Assembly (NCBI GenBank): GCA_964468435.1
Contig: CAYXVE010000043.1
Location: forward strand, 1 to 46,647
Direction of reading: 5' to 3'
DNA: 46,647 bases
Source: JBCCTX01 sp964468435
Lineage (GTDB): Bacteria > Bacteroidota > Bacteroidia > J057
Shown piece after piece: positions 24,219-31,740 of the stretch. The notes beneath the pieces were generated by a model. The model searched no databases. It saw nothing but the letters and a program-made list of their open reading frames with translations, and was not told where the DNA came from. How positions within the stretch are numbered: position 1 is the first letter of the stretch; each line of letters opens with the position of its first letter. Position numbers and translations under genes: made by a program.

Positions 24219-26357
24219 ATGCTTTTTCAAAAGAAAATGCTGATCTGGATCTTTCTTGTAATCTGCTGGCAATACCAGTCGATGGGACAGTTTGGATCTG
24301 ATTATATAAGATTAAAGCCCTCTGGAAAGATACCTGCTTATCTTTCTATACCTTTTCTGGATGCATACAATCCTTTTGATACGCGTACTGATTATACAGA
24401 TGCTCCGGTTACAGAAGATGATTTTTGGCAGGAGAGCAATTACTACCTCAATCAATTGTTGATAAGTGGAAAAATACTGTATAATGACCCTGTTTCTCAA
24501 TATATTGGTCAAGTTGCTGACCACCTTTTGAGAAGCCATCCCGAATTACGAAGAAAATTGAGATTCTTTGCAGTCAAATCCCCTTCCCTAAATGCTTTTT
24601 CGTCCAACCAGGGAGTCGTGCTTGTCAATGTGGGATTACTTGCGAGACTGGAAAATGAGGCTCAGTTAGCTTTTATCTTAAGCCACGAGATAAGTCACAT
24701 CATCAGTAGACACCAGATGGATTTTTACCTGGCCTCCAGAGAATGGGAAACCAAACTCGACCAAACTACAGATAAGCATTCCATGAAGAAAATGCTCATG
24801 GAACAACGCAAGTATTCTCAGGAGACAGAACTTGAAGCCGATCAGTTGGGACTCAAAATATTTATGGCATCTAGATATGATCTGAATGCCATCCCTTCCT
24901 GCTTTGATATTATTCGACAGAAAGATCTTGCATTTGATGAAAAGGCCTTTCATCCAAGCTTTTTTGATATCCCTCATTTACACTATCCCGATACATTTTT
25001 TCTGCCTTCTCATGACTCGATTCCGGAAGATATTCTCATCTTCCAACAATATAATAGTACACATCCCGCAGCCGAACTCAGAAGAAATGTCCTAATGGAT
25101 AGTATCCATGAAAAAATTGACGATTTCAGTGGAAGAAAATTATTTATTTCAGAATCCGCAGACTTTTACCACATCAGGGAAATTTGCAGGTTCGAGACCT
25201 GTTTCTCCTACCTGGCCCATGGGGATTACGAAAAATCATTTTACTGGTCTTATTTAATGCTACAAAAGTACCCCCATAATAAATTTCTGAAGATATGCCT
25301 GGGACAGGCTCTTTATCGTCTTGCCAGATTCAAACAGATAGGTAAGTTCTGGGATATCCATACCAACTTCGAACAGGTATCTGGAAAAAGCCGGAGCTTG
25401 TTTTATTTTTTCGAACAGATTACTCCTGAAGCATTACTTACGATAGCTCTGGTTTACAATTGGAGGCTACATATTCAGTATCCCTCCGAAGTGATGTTGG
25501 ATCGCATGATCCAGGATATCATGCAGGAACTGGGCTATCATTATGTAGATCAGCTCTCTTACTATCGTCAGAAGGTAGATATTGATGATGCTGAGGACTT
25601 TCATCGTTATGCACTATCCGAAGCCCTGAAACATGATGAATTTGTTAACAAGTTCTCGCACCAGTTAGGTGCTACTGCTGATAGCAACATGCATAACAAC
25701 GCTACCTCCGCAAATGATCAAATACAGAATGTAGCTGCGACGCTCGAAAAAGGACTTAACCTGGGACTGGATAAGATTATGATCGTAGACCCTGTATACT
25801 ACATCGTGGATGATAGATTATCACGTCGCCAACAACTTGAAAACGCTGAGCGTAAACAACGACAGGTCTTGCATATGATCAAAGAGCATGCAACATCGTT
25901 GGGACTCAATTACGGTATTCTTGGTGGCAACAACATAAAACTGGAAGCTGCCCCGGCATTTGAAGACCTTTACCTACTTAATGAATGGTTCAATGAAAGA
26001 AATAATCAGCAGGGATTAGATTTGGTGAGCATTTATTATGATGAAGTGCAGGAACTCAAAGAAAAATATCAAACGCCCCATTTCGTGTGGATAGAAGCAG
26101 GTAACATCGCTCATTCACGTTCAAATAAGGGACTTGTTCTATCTGCGGGGATTCTTCTTCCTGTATTACTGCCCTATTCGATCATTTATACACAGACTCC
26201 CAAACACCTGACTTTTTTATACAGCATTATATACAACCTCGAGACTGGTATGGAATTGGCAACGTATCCCAAGAAGGTTATGATGAAAGACCGTATTGAT
26301 GTCTTGAATTCGATCACATACGATTTTGTCTATCAGTTGAAACAATCTGATAATTAG
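24219..26357 (+). CDS. M48 family metalloprotease, long form with C-terminal helical region
   Basis: A 712-residue exported protein: signal peptide (about 1-23, MLIWIFLVICW), then an M48 domain with HEISH at 156-160 (ligands His156, His160; catalytic Glu157). The third ligand is in ETELEADQ near residue 205. The rest is mostly helical with TPR-like pairs (FETCFSYLAHGDYEKSFYWS and following) and a C-terminal alpha/beta module of unknown kind from about 480. BepA-like M48 proteins pair such a protease with TPRs for outer-membrane quality control, which fits the next gene, a putative outer-membrane protein 6 bases downstream. The extra C-terminal module is not recognised. Confidence 0.85.
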   Translation: MLFQKKMLIWIFLVICWQYQSMGQFGSDYIRLKPSGKIPAYLSIPFLDAYNPFDTRTDYTDAPVTEDDFWQESNYYLNQLLISGKILYNDPVSQYIGQVADHLLRSHPELRRKLRFFAVKSPSLNAFSSNQGVVLVNVGLLARLENEAQLAFILSHEISHIISRHQMDFYLASREWETKLDQTTDKHSMKKMLMEQRKYSQETELEADQLGLKIFMASRYDLNAIPSCFDIIRQKDLAFDEKAFHPSFFDIPHLHYPDTFFLPSHDSIPEDILIFQQYNSTHPAAELRRNVLMDSIHEKIDDFSGRKLFISESADFYHIREICRFETCFSYLAHGDYEKSFYWSYLMLQKYPHNKFLKICLGQALYRLARFKQIGKFWDIHTNFEQVSGKSRSLFYFFEQITPEALLTIALVYNWRLHIQYPSEVMLDRMIQDIMQELGYHYVDQLSYYRQKVDIDDAEDFHRYALSEALKHDEFVNKFSHQLGATADSNMHNNATSANDQIQNVAATLEKGLNLGLDKIMIVDPVYYIVDDRLSRRQQLENAERKQRQVLHMIKEHATSLGLNYGILGGNNIKLEAAPAFEDLYLLNEWFNERNNQQGLDLVSIYYDEVQELKEKYQTPHFVWIEAGNIAHSRSNKGLVLSAGILLPVLLPYSIIYTQTPKHLTFLYSIIYNLETGMELATYPKKVMMKDRIDVLNSITYDFVYQLKQSDN

Positions 26358-26363
26358 ATTTTC

Positions 26364-27071
26364 ATGCTACGCCTCCCCCACTTTCATCATAATCTCAAAG
26401 TATTTTTGCCGGTATGGATATGGTGTCTTTGTGTGAACATACCTCTGGTATACGCCCAGCAACCTCCAGGCTATTTAGGAAAAACGATGGTGCTGGATTT
26501 ATCCCTGGAAGCCGCGCCTGCACTCAGAGTGGCCAGTAAACGCGATTTGCCCCCATATGTAATGAATCTACAATTGCAATTAGAACTCGAGAAAATTCTT
26601 TCAAGGCGTTATTCCGCAGGAGTGTTTGTACGCCCGGTTATGGCAGGAGCCTTGTATGAACAATCTAATCTTGAGGGCAAATCTTTGATACGTGGTATGA
26701 ATATCGGTACAAGCTTTCGCATATACAGTCTCAGGCGAAAGGGAAATATTGCACCTCTAGGCCCATACAAAAAAATAGATATTATGTACCTGACCTATTG
26801 GATGATTGATAGGGATAGAGCCTTTTATCAGGATGGAAGAAGCTGGCTAGGAAGATATCACGACTTGGGGATAGGAATTGTCATCGGAAACAGGATTATC
26901 TTCCACGATCAGGTATCATTTCATTATGGAATACGTTTTGCCACAATACTGGGTATGTTCAAAGATGATCCCTCCAGTGAACAAATCTACTTTAAAAACC
27001 TGGCTACCAATCGTCTTCAGGGTCAGTATTTTTTTAATTTCCAAATAGGTATTGGGATCTTTCCTTATTAA
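26364..27071 (+). CDS. Secreted beta-rich protein, possible outer-membrane barrel
   Basis: A 235-residue protein with a signal peptide (hydrophobic about 13-30, ending VYAQQ). The rest alternates short amphipathic strands (MNIGTSFRIYSL, IDIMYLTYWMI, LGIGIVIGNRIIF, FHYGIRFATILG) and ends YFFNFQIGIGIFPY, with an aromatic near-terminal pattern typical of outer-membrane beta-barrels. About 8 strands can be imagined. No family is recognised. It starts 6 bases after the M48 protease stop, so it is in the same operon and may be its substrate or partner. Confidence 0.65.
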   Translation: MLRLPHFHHNLKVFLPVWIWCLCVNIPLVYAQQPPGYLGKTMVLDLSLEAAPALRVASKRDLPPYVMNLQLQLELEKILSRRYSAGVFVRPVMAGALYEQSNLEGKSLIRGMNIGTSFRIYSLRRKGNIAPLGPYKKIDIMYLTYWMIDRDRAFYQDGRSWLGRYHDLGIGIVIGNRIIFHDQVSFHYGIRFATILGMFKDDPSSEQIYFKNLATNRLQGQYFFNFQIGIGIFPY

Positions 27072-27091
27072 ACCTTAAGGTAAAAGATTCG

Positions 27092-27099
27092 TATATTTG
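27092..27099 (+). promoter_or_regulatory. Bacteroidota -7 element for ruvX
   Basis: TATATTTG matches TAnnTTTG and lies 52 bases before the GTG chosen for ruvX. It overlaps a TTG at 27097 that could be mistaken for the start. The -33 element is not clear. Confidence 0.45.
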
Positions 27100-27150
27100 C
27101 CCAATCTAAGCATTGTTGTTTCCATTGGGGTAAAACGCTACATTTGTATT

Positions 27151-27564
27151 GTGGGTAGACTTATTGCAATAGATTACGGTACAAAACGTACAGGATTGGC
27201 TTGGACTGATCCCTTTAAAATGATCGCTACAGGCATTGGATCTTTTGCAGCAAATACATTGTACGATAAACTTGATGAACTTGTGTCTCAAGGAGAGATA
27301 GAAGGCTTTGTCGTTGGATGGCCAACCCGGGGAGACGGAAGCGATACACACAATACCGAAAACGTGCGCCAATTTGTCAAATGGCTGGAAAGTAAATTTC
27401 CCAAATTAGAGATCATCCTCTGGGATGAGAGATTTACTTCCAGGCAGGCACAACAAGTGATGCTACAGGCTGGTGTGAAAAAGAAAAAGCGAAGAGAGAA
27501 ACAATTAATCAACCAGATAAGTGCTACAATCATATTACAAGACTATTTATCCACCATCAGCTAA
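27151..27564 (+). CDS. ruvX: Putative pre-16S rRNA nuclease/Holliday junction resolvase-like RuvX (YqgF)
   Basis: Cytoplasmic RNase H-fold nuclease of 137 residues, the usual length with the GTG start at 27151. A TTG at 27097 would add 18 residues and sits in a promoter element. Motifs: IAIDYGTKRTGLAW with Asp8, VVGWPTRGDG, and WDERFTSRQA with Asp92-Glu93. The third conserved acidic position, Asp in the (V/L)D-X-X-(A/S)A motif before ILQ, is Asn121 here (LINQISATIILQ, codon AAC at 27511-27513). Family members process the 5' end of 16S rRNA. The D-to-N change could impair catalysis, or the local Gln/Asn may be tolerated. It is followed by def after 80 bases. Confidence 0.9.
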   Translation: MGRLIAIDYGTKRTGLAWTDPFKMIATGIGSFAANTLYDKLDELVSQGEIEGFVVGWPTRGDGSDTHNTENVRQFVKWLESKFPKLEIILWDERFTSRQAQQVMLQAGVKKKKRREKQLINQISATIILQDYLSTIS

Positions 27565-27571
27565 ACCGATG

Positions 27572-27604
27572 ACCCCCTATCAGGGTTAACCTCCTATCAA
27601 GGTT
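27572..27604. repeat. Two imperfect hairpin repeats between ruvX and def
   Basis: ACCCCCTATCAGGGT and AACCTCCTATCAAGGTT follow one another. They share CCTATCA loops and each can fold into a short stem. They sit 8 bases after the ruvX stop. Without a T-tract they are weak terminators at best, and may be attenuating or mRNA-processing structures between ruvX and def. Confidence 0.4.
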
Positions 27605-27644
27605 GATATATTATGTATAAATAGCCGATAATAAACTAACTTGA

Positions 27645-28208
27645 ATGATTTTTCCCATTGTAGGATATGGACATTCGGCGTTACGGACGCCAGCAGTTGA
27701 AATCAGTCCAGATTATCAGGAACTTGAACAGCTGATAACTGACATGTTTGAGACCATGTACAATGCTCAGGGCGTGGGATTAGCTGCACCTCAGATCGGT
27801 AAGTCAGTCCGTATCTTTGTGGTAGATGGCACTCCGATGAAAGAAGATTATGAATACCTCGATGGTTTCAAAAAAGTGTTCATCAATCCGCAAAAGATAA
27901 AGGAAACAGGCCTGGAGTGGAGTTTTGAAGAAGGTTGCCTCAGTATTCCAGATATCAGGGAAAAGGTAATGCGGCAGGATAAAATCGTTTTGAAGTATAT
28001 GAATGAGCATTTTGAAGAACAACAAGAGGTCTTTGAAGGTATGAAGGCTCGCATTGTGCAACATGAATACGATCACCTTGAAGGAGTCCTTTTCATAGAT
28101 CACATCTCTCCCATGCGTAGAAAACTTCTCAAAACCCGCCTAAATAAAGTAACACTAGGCCAGATTGACACAACCTATCCCATGAAATTTTCAGCCAAAA
28201 AAAAGTAA
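27645..28208 (+). CDS. def: Peptide deformylase
   Basis: Removes the formyl group from the N-terminal Met of new proteins. At 187 residues it has all three deformylase motifs: GVGLAAPQ at 43-50, EGCLS at 96-100 with metal ligand Cys98, and QHEYDH at 139-144 with ligands His140 and His144 and catalytic Glu141. The basic C-terminus ends FSAKKK. Sequence is otherwise standard for Bacteroidota. It lies 80 bases after ruvX. The usual fmt partner is not adjacent. Confidence 0.97.
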   Translation: MIFPIVGYGHSALRTPAVEISPDYQELEQLITDMFETMYNAQGVGLAAPQIGKSVRIFVVDGTPMKEDYEYLDGFKKVFINPQKIKETGLEWSFEEGCLSIPDIREKVMRQDKIVLKYMNEHFEEQQEVFEGMKARIVQHEYDHLEGVLFIDHISPMRRKLLKTRLNKVTLGQIDTTYPMKFSAKKK

Positions 28209-28240
28209 TATACTAACTACGATCTGAAAAACGAAACTTA

Positions 28241-28272
28241 TTTGTCTTTTTTACAAAAAAATAATATATTTG
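28241..28272 (+). promoter_or_regulatory. Bacteroidota-type promoter for the 80-residue protein gene
   Basis: TTTG at 28241-28244, a 20-base spacer, then TATATTTG at 28265-28272, a close match to the TTTG/TAnnTTTG consensus of the phylum. Transcription would begin near 28279, about 37 bases before the ATG at 28316. It is the best promoter in the window. Confidence 0.75.
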
Positions 28273-28315
28273 TAATCAGTTTAGGATAATTCTGTTTAAA
28301 GTTTAGGTATTAATT

Positions 28316-28558
28316 ATGACGGCACAGGAGTTACACGCCAAGCTAAAGGCGACTAAAAGTTTTTTACACAAAGAAATTGTACGTAATAAAGTGAACCCAA
28401 ACGAAAGTGTACTGACTTACAGGCAGATAGACATGCGTTTGGACATGATTCACGAGGCGGAAAGAGTAGGAGTGAGAAATCTGGGAGAACGCCAAAACAG
28501 AAAATTGACAAAGATGATCGCTGAACTTGAATTCCTCGGCAAAATATCTTTAAATTAA
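28316..28558 (+). CDS. Small hypothetical protein, 80 residues
   Basis: A short, basic, wholly helical soluble protein (TAQELHAKLKATKSFLHKE ... RQIDMRLDMIHEAERVG ... RQNRKLTKMIAELEFLGKI). It has no Cys, no signal and no membrane segment. It has its own strong promoter (28241-28272) and terminator (28591-28616), so it is an independent and probably well-expressed unit. The Arg/Lys content and helix pairs would suit nucleic-acid or ribosome binding, but I recognise no family. The clean promoter-gene-terminator layout makes a chance reading frame unlikely. Confidence 0.75.
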   Translation: MTAQELHAKLKATKSFLHKEIVRNKVNPNESVLTYRQIDMRLDMIHEAERVGVRNLGERQNRKLTKMIAELEFLGKISLN

Positions 28559-28590
28559 TTCCCTTACATATTTCTTCGCTCAAAATTCTT

Positions 28591-28616
28591 GGAGGTTGTC
28601 TTGAACCTCCTTTTTT
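28591..28616 (+). terminator. Rho-independent terminator
   Basis: GGAGGTT (28591-28597), 6-base loop, AACCTCC (28604-28610), then TTTTTT. It lies 33 bases after the stop of the 80-residue protein and separates it from nuoA. Confidence 0.9.
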
Positions 28617-28661
28617 AATATTCATTTTTTCAGGAATCTACTTCATTTCCCACAAATCTTT

Positions 28662-28669
28662 TATATTTG
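28662..28669 (+). promoter_or_regulatory. Bacteroidota -7 element for nuoA-nuoB
   Basis: TATATTTG matches TAnnTTTG, 72 bases before the nuoA ATG and 45 bases after the preceding terminator. No clear TTTG at the -33 distance. Confidence 0.5.
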
Positions 28670-28741
28670 ATTTGTTTTACAGAATCTGCATGGTAGCTCA
28701 TGTAAAACAGTATCTATTTATCAATAATATTTTTCGATAAT

Positions 28742-29107
28742 ATGGAGGCTTACATACCTATTTTCATCCTGATCGGAATTGCAATCGTACTAGGTGTACT
28801 ATTGACCAATCTTTCCCGCTTGCTGGGCCCATATAGACCCAACAGTAAAAAATCTATTGTCTATGAAAGTGGTATGGACCCTGTAGGTACTGCTCATGAA
28901 CGCTTCAAAGTGAAGTTCTACCTCGTAGCCATGCTGTTCATCCTGTTTGATATAGAAGTAGTGTTTATGTACCCCTGGGCTGTCCAGTATACACAACTCC
29001 TGCAGGAATTTGGCTGGTTCCCATTTGTGGAAATGCTGGTATTTATCCTGATCCTGTTTGTAGGTTATATATACATATACAAGAAAGGTGGACTCAAATG
29101 GTCTTAG
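28742..29107 (+). CDS. nuoA: NADH-quinone oxidoreductase subunit A
   Basis: Membrane-arm subunit of complex I, 121 residues with three membrane helices (about 5-25, 60-80, 88-110). The signature loop YESGMDPVGTAHERFKVKFY between helices 1 and 2, and FDIEVVFMYPWA in helix 2 with the conserved Asp and Glu, identify it. It starts right after the terminator and -7 element and is followed by nuoB after 66 bases. The remaining subunits do not follow. Confidence 0.97.
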   Translation: MEAYIPIFILIGIAIVLGVLLTNLSRLLGPYRPNSKKSIVYESGMDPVGTAHERFKVKFYLVAMLFILFDIEVVFMYPWAVQYTQLLQEFGWFPFVEMLVFILILFVGYIYIYKKGGLKWS

Positions 29108-29173
29108 GCCAAACATTTAAAAATCTATTCAGTTGATCATATAAACGTCCAAATACGGTAAAGTAAAAAAAAT

Positions 29174-29656
29174 ATGGGATTAGAGAAGGCTATAGCCAAA
29201 CAAGGATATTTGCTTACTACAGTTGACGCCATTACTAACTGGGCACGTGCTAATGCTATGTGGCCCATGCCCATGGGACTTGCATGCTGTGCTATTGAGA
29301 TGATGGCCTTTGCTGGTCCAAAATACGACGTATCCAGATTTGGAAGTGAGGTGTTTAGGTTCTCACCTCGTCAGGCTGATATGATGATCGTCGCGGGTTG
29401 GTGCTCTTACAAGATGTCTCACTCAATCAAGAGAATATGGGACCAGATGCCAGATCCTAAATGGTGTGTGGCAATGGGAGCTTGTGCTTCTACAGGGGGT
29501 ATGCACCGTGTATATGGAGTCGTACAGGGAGTAGATAACTTTTTGCCTGTAGATGTTTACATACCCGGGTGTCCTCCTAGACCTGAAACTGTAATACATG
29601 CACTGCAGACCATCCAGGAAAAAGTTAAGACAGAACACTCCGTACTGCAAGATTAA
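29174..29656 (+). CDS. nuoB: NADH-quinone oxidoreductase subunit B
   Basis: Peripheral-arm subunit of complex I carrying iron-sulfur cluster N2, 160 residues. The four ligands are Cys38-Cys39 (LACCAIEM), Cys104 (GACASTGG) and Cys133 (PGCPPRPE). The 65- and 29-residue spacings equal those of the E. coli protein. The short N-terminus lacks the E. coli extension. It is the last gene of the pair: nuoC and the rest are absent and the next genes run on the other strand. nuoH lies alone about 12.7 kb downstream. Confidence 0.97.
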   Translation: MGLEKAIAKQGYLLTTVDAITNWARANAMWPMPMGLACCAIEMMAFAGPKYDVSRFGSEVFRFSPRQADMMIVAGWCSYKMSHSIKRIWDQMPDPKWCVAMGACASTGGMHRVYGVVQGVDNFLPVDVYIPGCPPRPETVIHALQTIQEKVKTEHSVLQD

Positions 29657-29824
29657 TAAATCCTTTTTTTCTTAAAGAAGCTTACATAGTGTTCGCCTCA
29701 AGTTATAAAGGCTCATGCTTCTAAAGTGGCATTTAATGCGAAGCGTTTACACATTTCGAAGAGCTATTTAAGATGATAGATAAGCGAGGTCAGATCTGGA
29801 CTGTACCTCTTTTCCAATGTTTCG

Positions 29825-30277
29825 TTAGGCTAGTTGTTCCTGATCAATATACCACTTAAGCGCAATATTGATCACGTCCTTGATTCTGATACCTTTTTCA
29901 ATAGCGATTTCTTTCGCTCTGTTGAATACCTTCATGCTGATGAGCGTCTGGAACTGGACATAAGACTCATCTTCAGGGATGGATGCTTTTGCCTCTCTCA
30001 CATTTTTGCGTGGGAACACATGATCAAACGCCTGATCTTCCAAAGCGCCTTCCATAGCATCCAGAAAAGTACGCTCTGTACTGGAAGGATTATTTAATGG
30101 TACCTCTCCCTCTAGAGCTTCCTCTATATTTTTGATAAAATGCTTCTTCCTATGCGAAGACTTGCTCCGCTTAGCAGTAGATGTGCGCGTAGAACTTTTT
30201 TTTCGAGTAGGGATCAGGTCGTCCAACTCGCCATCATCAAAGGCTTCTCCCAGCCGCTCTAAAAACTTCTTAGACAT
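29825..30277 (-). CDS. Ribbon-helix-helix partner of ParA with three short repeats
   Basis: A 150-residue protein encoded 63 bases after the ParA gene on the same strand, the parF-parG order. The C-terminus has a ribbon-helix-helix shape: strand SYVQFQTLI, helix A about 114-128 (KVFNRAKEIAIEKG), helix B about 131-145 (IKDVINIALKWYI). The N-terminal 100 residues look disordered and hold three copies of an approximately 19-residue motif at 5-23, 47-64 and 71-89: Phe-aliphatic, EAL/EAF, an acidic run, then a terminal Pro. They are joined by basic Lys/Arg/Ser linkers (RKKSSTRTSTAKRSKSSHRKK region). ParG-like proteins bind centromere DNA and stimulate the ATPase through such tails. The triplicated motif is unfamiliar to me. 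Confidence 0.75.
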   Translation of the reverse strand: MSKKFLERLGEAFDDGELDDLIPTRKKSSTRTSTAKRSKSSHRKKHFIKNIEEALEGEVPLNNPSSTERTFLDAMEGALEDQAFDHVFPRKNVREAKASIPEDESYVQFQTLISMKVFNRAKEIAIEKGIRIKDVINIALKWYIDQEQLA

Positions 30278-30340
30278 ACATTTTCCTTCTTGATAATATA
30301 GGATCTAACCTGGAATACGATTTTTACATTACTTTAGGTA

Positions 30341-31102
30341 TCAACTTTCGACCAATGCAGAGGTTTTCCGGATGACTTCCTGTGTCAAAGAATAGTAATC
30401 TTCGGCTCCATGACAATTGGAGTCGTATTCAAATACGTCTTTCCCCATACTCTGAGCCTCTGCCAATGAAATATTTCCCCTGATATACGTGTCAAAAACC
30501 ATGTCTTTGTACGTGTTAAGAGCGTGCTCTACGATTTCCTGATGAAGGACTTTGCGACTGTCAAACTGTGTAATGACGATGCCCAGTAATTCCAGCTTAC
30601 TGTTCATCCGGGTCTTGACTGTACGCAAAATTTTAATGAAATCCGTCATCCCGGATAGGGAGAGGAACTCGGGTTGAAGCGCTACCAGAACATAATCACT
30701 GGCAGTAAGGGCAGTAATAGTCAGAGTACCCAGGGAAGGGGGGCAGTCGATGATGATATAGTCATAGTCATGACTTATCCCTTCGAGGCTTTCCTGCAGG
30801 ATGAATTCCTTCCCTATCTCATTATTTTTTTCAAATGCAGCCAGATGTATGGATGAAGGAATGAGATATAAATTGTTATTCAGGGATTTTATAACCTTCA
30901 TTACATCGTCCTGATATGCCAGAATCTGGTAAATGGTCTGATCCTGCTTTTGAAGCCCAAGTGATGCCGTAGCATTGGCTTGAGGGTCCATGTCGATCAG
31001 TAACACCCTAAGACCTGCCCTTGCCAGTCCTGAAGCCAGATTTACTGCGGTTGTGGTTTTTCCAACACCACCTTTGTGATTTGCTATAGATATTATACTC
31101 AT
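30341..31102 (-). CDS. ParA family ATPase
   Basis: A 253-residue deviant-Walker ATPase. Walker A is KGGVGKTT at 10-17 with the signature Lys10, Walker A' is DMDPQAN at 37-43, and Walker B is IIIDCPP with Asp119. There is no N-terminal DNA-binding HTH, so it is the short Soj/ParF form. It would bind nucleoid DNA as an ATP dimer and position DNA or another cargo. The adjacent gene encodes not ParB but a ribbon-helix-helix protein with repeats. Being next to nuoAB and a ferredoxin, the pair seems chromosomal rather than plasmid borne, so the cargo is open. Confidence 0.93.
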   Translation of the reverse strand: MSIISIANHKGGVGKTTTAVNLASGLARAGLRVLLIDMDPQANATASLGLQKQDQTIYQILAYQDDVMKVIKSLNNNLYLIPSSIHLAAFEKNNEIGKEFILQESLEGISHDYDYIIIDCPPSLGTLTITALTASDYVLVALQPEFLSLSGMTDFIKILRTVKTRMNSKLELLGIVITQFDSRKVLHQEIVEHALNTYKDMVFDTYIRGNISLAEAQSMGKDVFEYDSNCHGAEDYYSLTQEVIRKTSALVES

Positions 31103-31227
31103 CAGCTCTGCTATAGATCAATATCTAACTTGATAATCGGATCAAAATACGATTTATTGTTCATAATATACAATCCTTAAGAGAAAAACCCTAATAAGAA
31201 TATTACGTCACCTAGAATGAGGAGCAA

Positions 31228-31235
31228 CAAATTTA
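31228..31235 (-). promoter_or_regulatory. Possible -7 element for the parA-RHH operon
   Basis: Reads TAAATTTG on the minus strand (TAnnTTTG), about 126 bases before the ATG at 31102. This would give a leader of over 100 bases; the -33 element is not evident. Confidence 0.3.
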
Positions 31236-31297
31236 TATGGATTTAGTTATGTTGTTGATAAATTATTAGTTTTACCTCCTTAAAATGAGTATTACTT

Positions 31298-31645
31298 ATG
31301 GCGATCATGATAACCGATGAATGCATTAATTGTGGCGCATGTGAGCCGGAATGCCCCAATAATGCTATATATGAACCAGGTGTACCCTGGAAATTTTCTG
31401 ACGGTACCGGCCTTTCTGGTACAACTCAACTCAATGGAACAACCGTAGATGCGGATGTAGAAAATGATCCTGTATCCGATGAGATTTACTATATAGTGAC
31501 TAATAAATGTACGGAATGTGTAGGGTTTCATGAAGAGCCCCAGTGTGCTGCCGTATGTCCGGTAGATTGCTGTGTGCCAGACCCGGATCATGAAGAGACA
31601 GAAGATCAGCTCCTGGATAAAAAAGCCTGGCTGCATTTAGATTGA
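31298..31645 (+). CDS. 4Fe-4S dicluster ferredoxin
   Basis: A 115-residue soluble electron carrier with two clusters. The first motif is Cys9-X2-Cys12-X2-Cys15-X3-Cys19-Pro; the second is Cys71-X2-Cys74-X8-Cys83-X3-Cys87-Pro, the Chromatium/YfhL spacing with a long X8 loop. The 51-residue segment between motifs is longer than in clostridial ferredoxins. As I recall, this form is frequent in Bacteroidota. An acidic C-terminus (DPDHEETEDQ) ends the protein. It is monocistronic, with a terminator 44 bases downstream. Redox partners are not indicated by context. Confidence 0.93.
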   Translation: MAIMITDECINCGACEPECPNNAIYEPGVPWKFSDGTGLSGTTQLNGTTVDADVENDPVSDEIYYIVTNKCTECVGFHEEPQCAAVCPVDCCVPDPDHEETEDQLLDKKAWLHLD

Positions 31646-31688
31646 TCTATGTGCGTAGATTATTGAAGAAACAAAAATTTTATTATGT

Positions 31689-31717
31689 TAAGCCTCTTTT
31701 ATGGAGGCTTATTTTTT
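31689..31717 (+). terminator. Rho-independent terminator after the ferredoxin gene
   Basis: TAAGCCTC (31689-31696), 7-base loop TTTTATG, GAGGCTTA (31704-31711), then TTTTTT. It separates the ferredoxin from gatB 24 bases later. Confidence 0.88.
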
Positions 31718-31740
31718 GACCTGCTATAAAACGGTAATTT

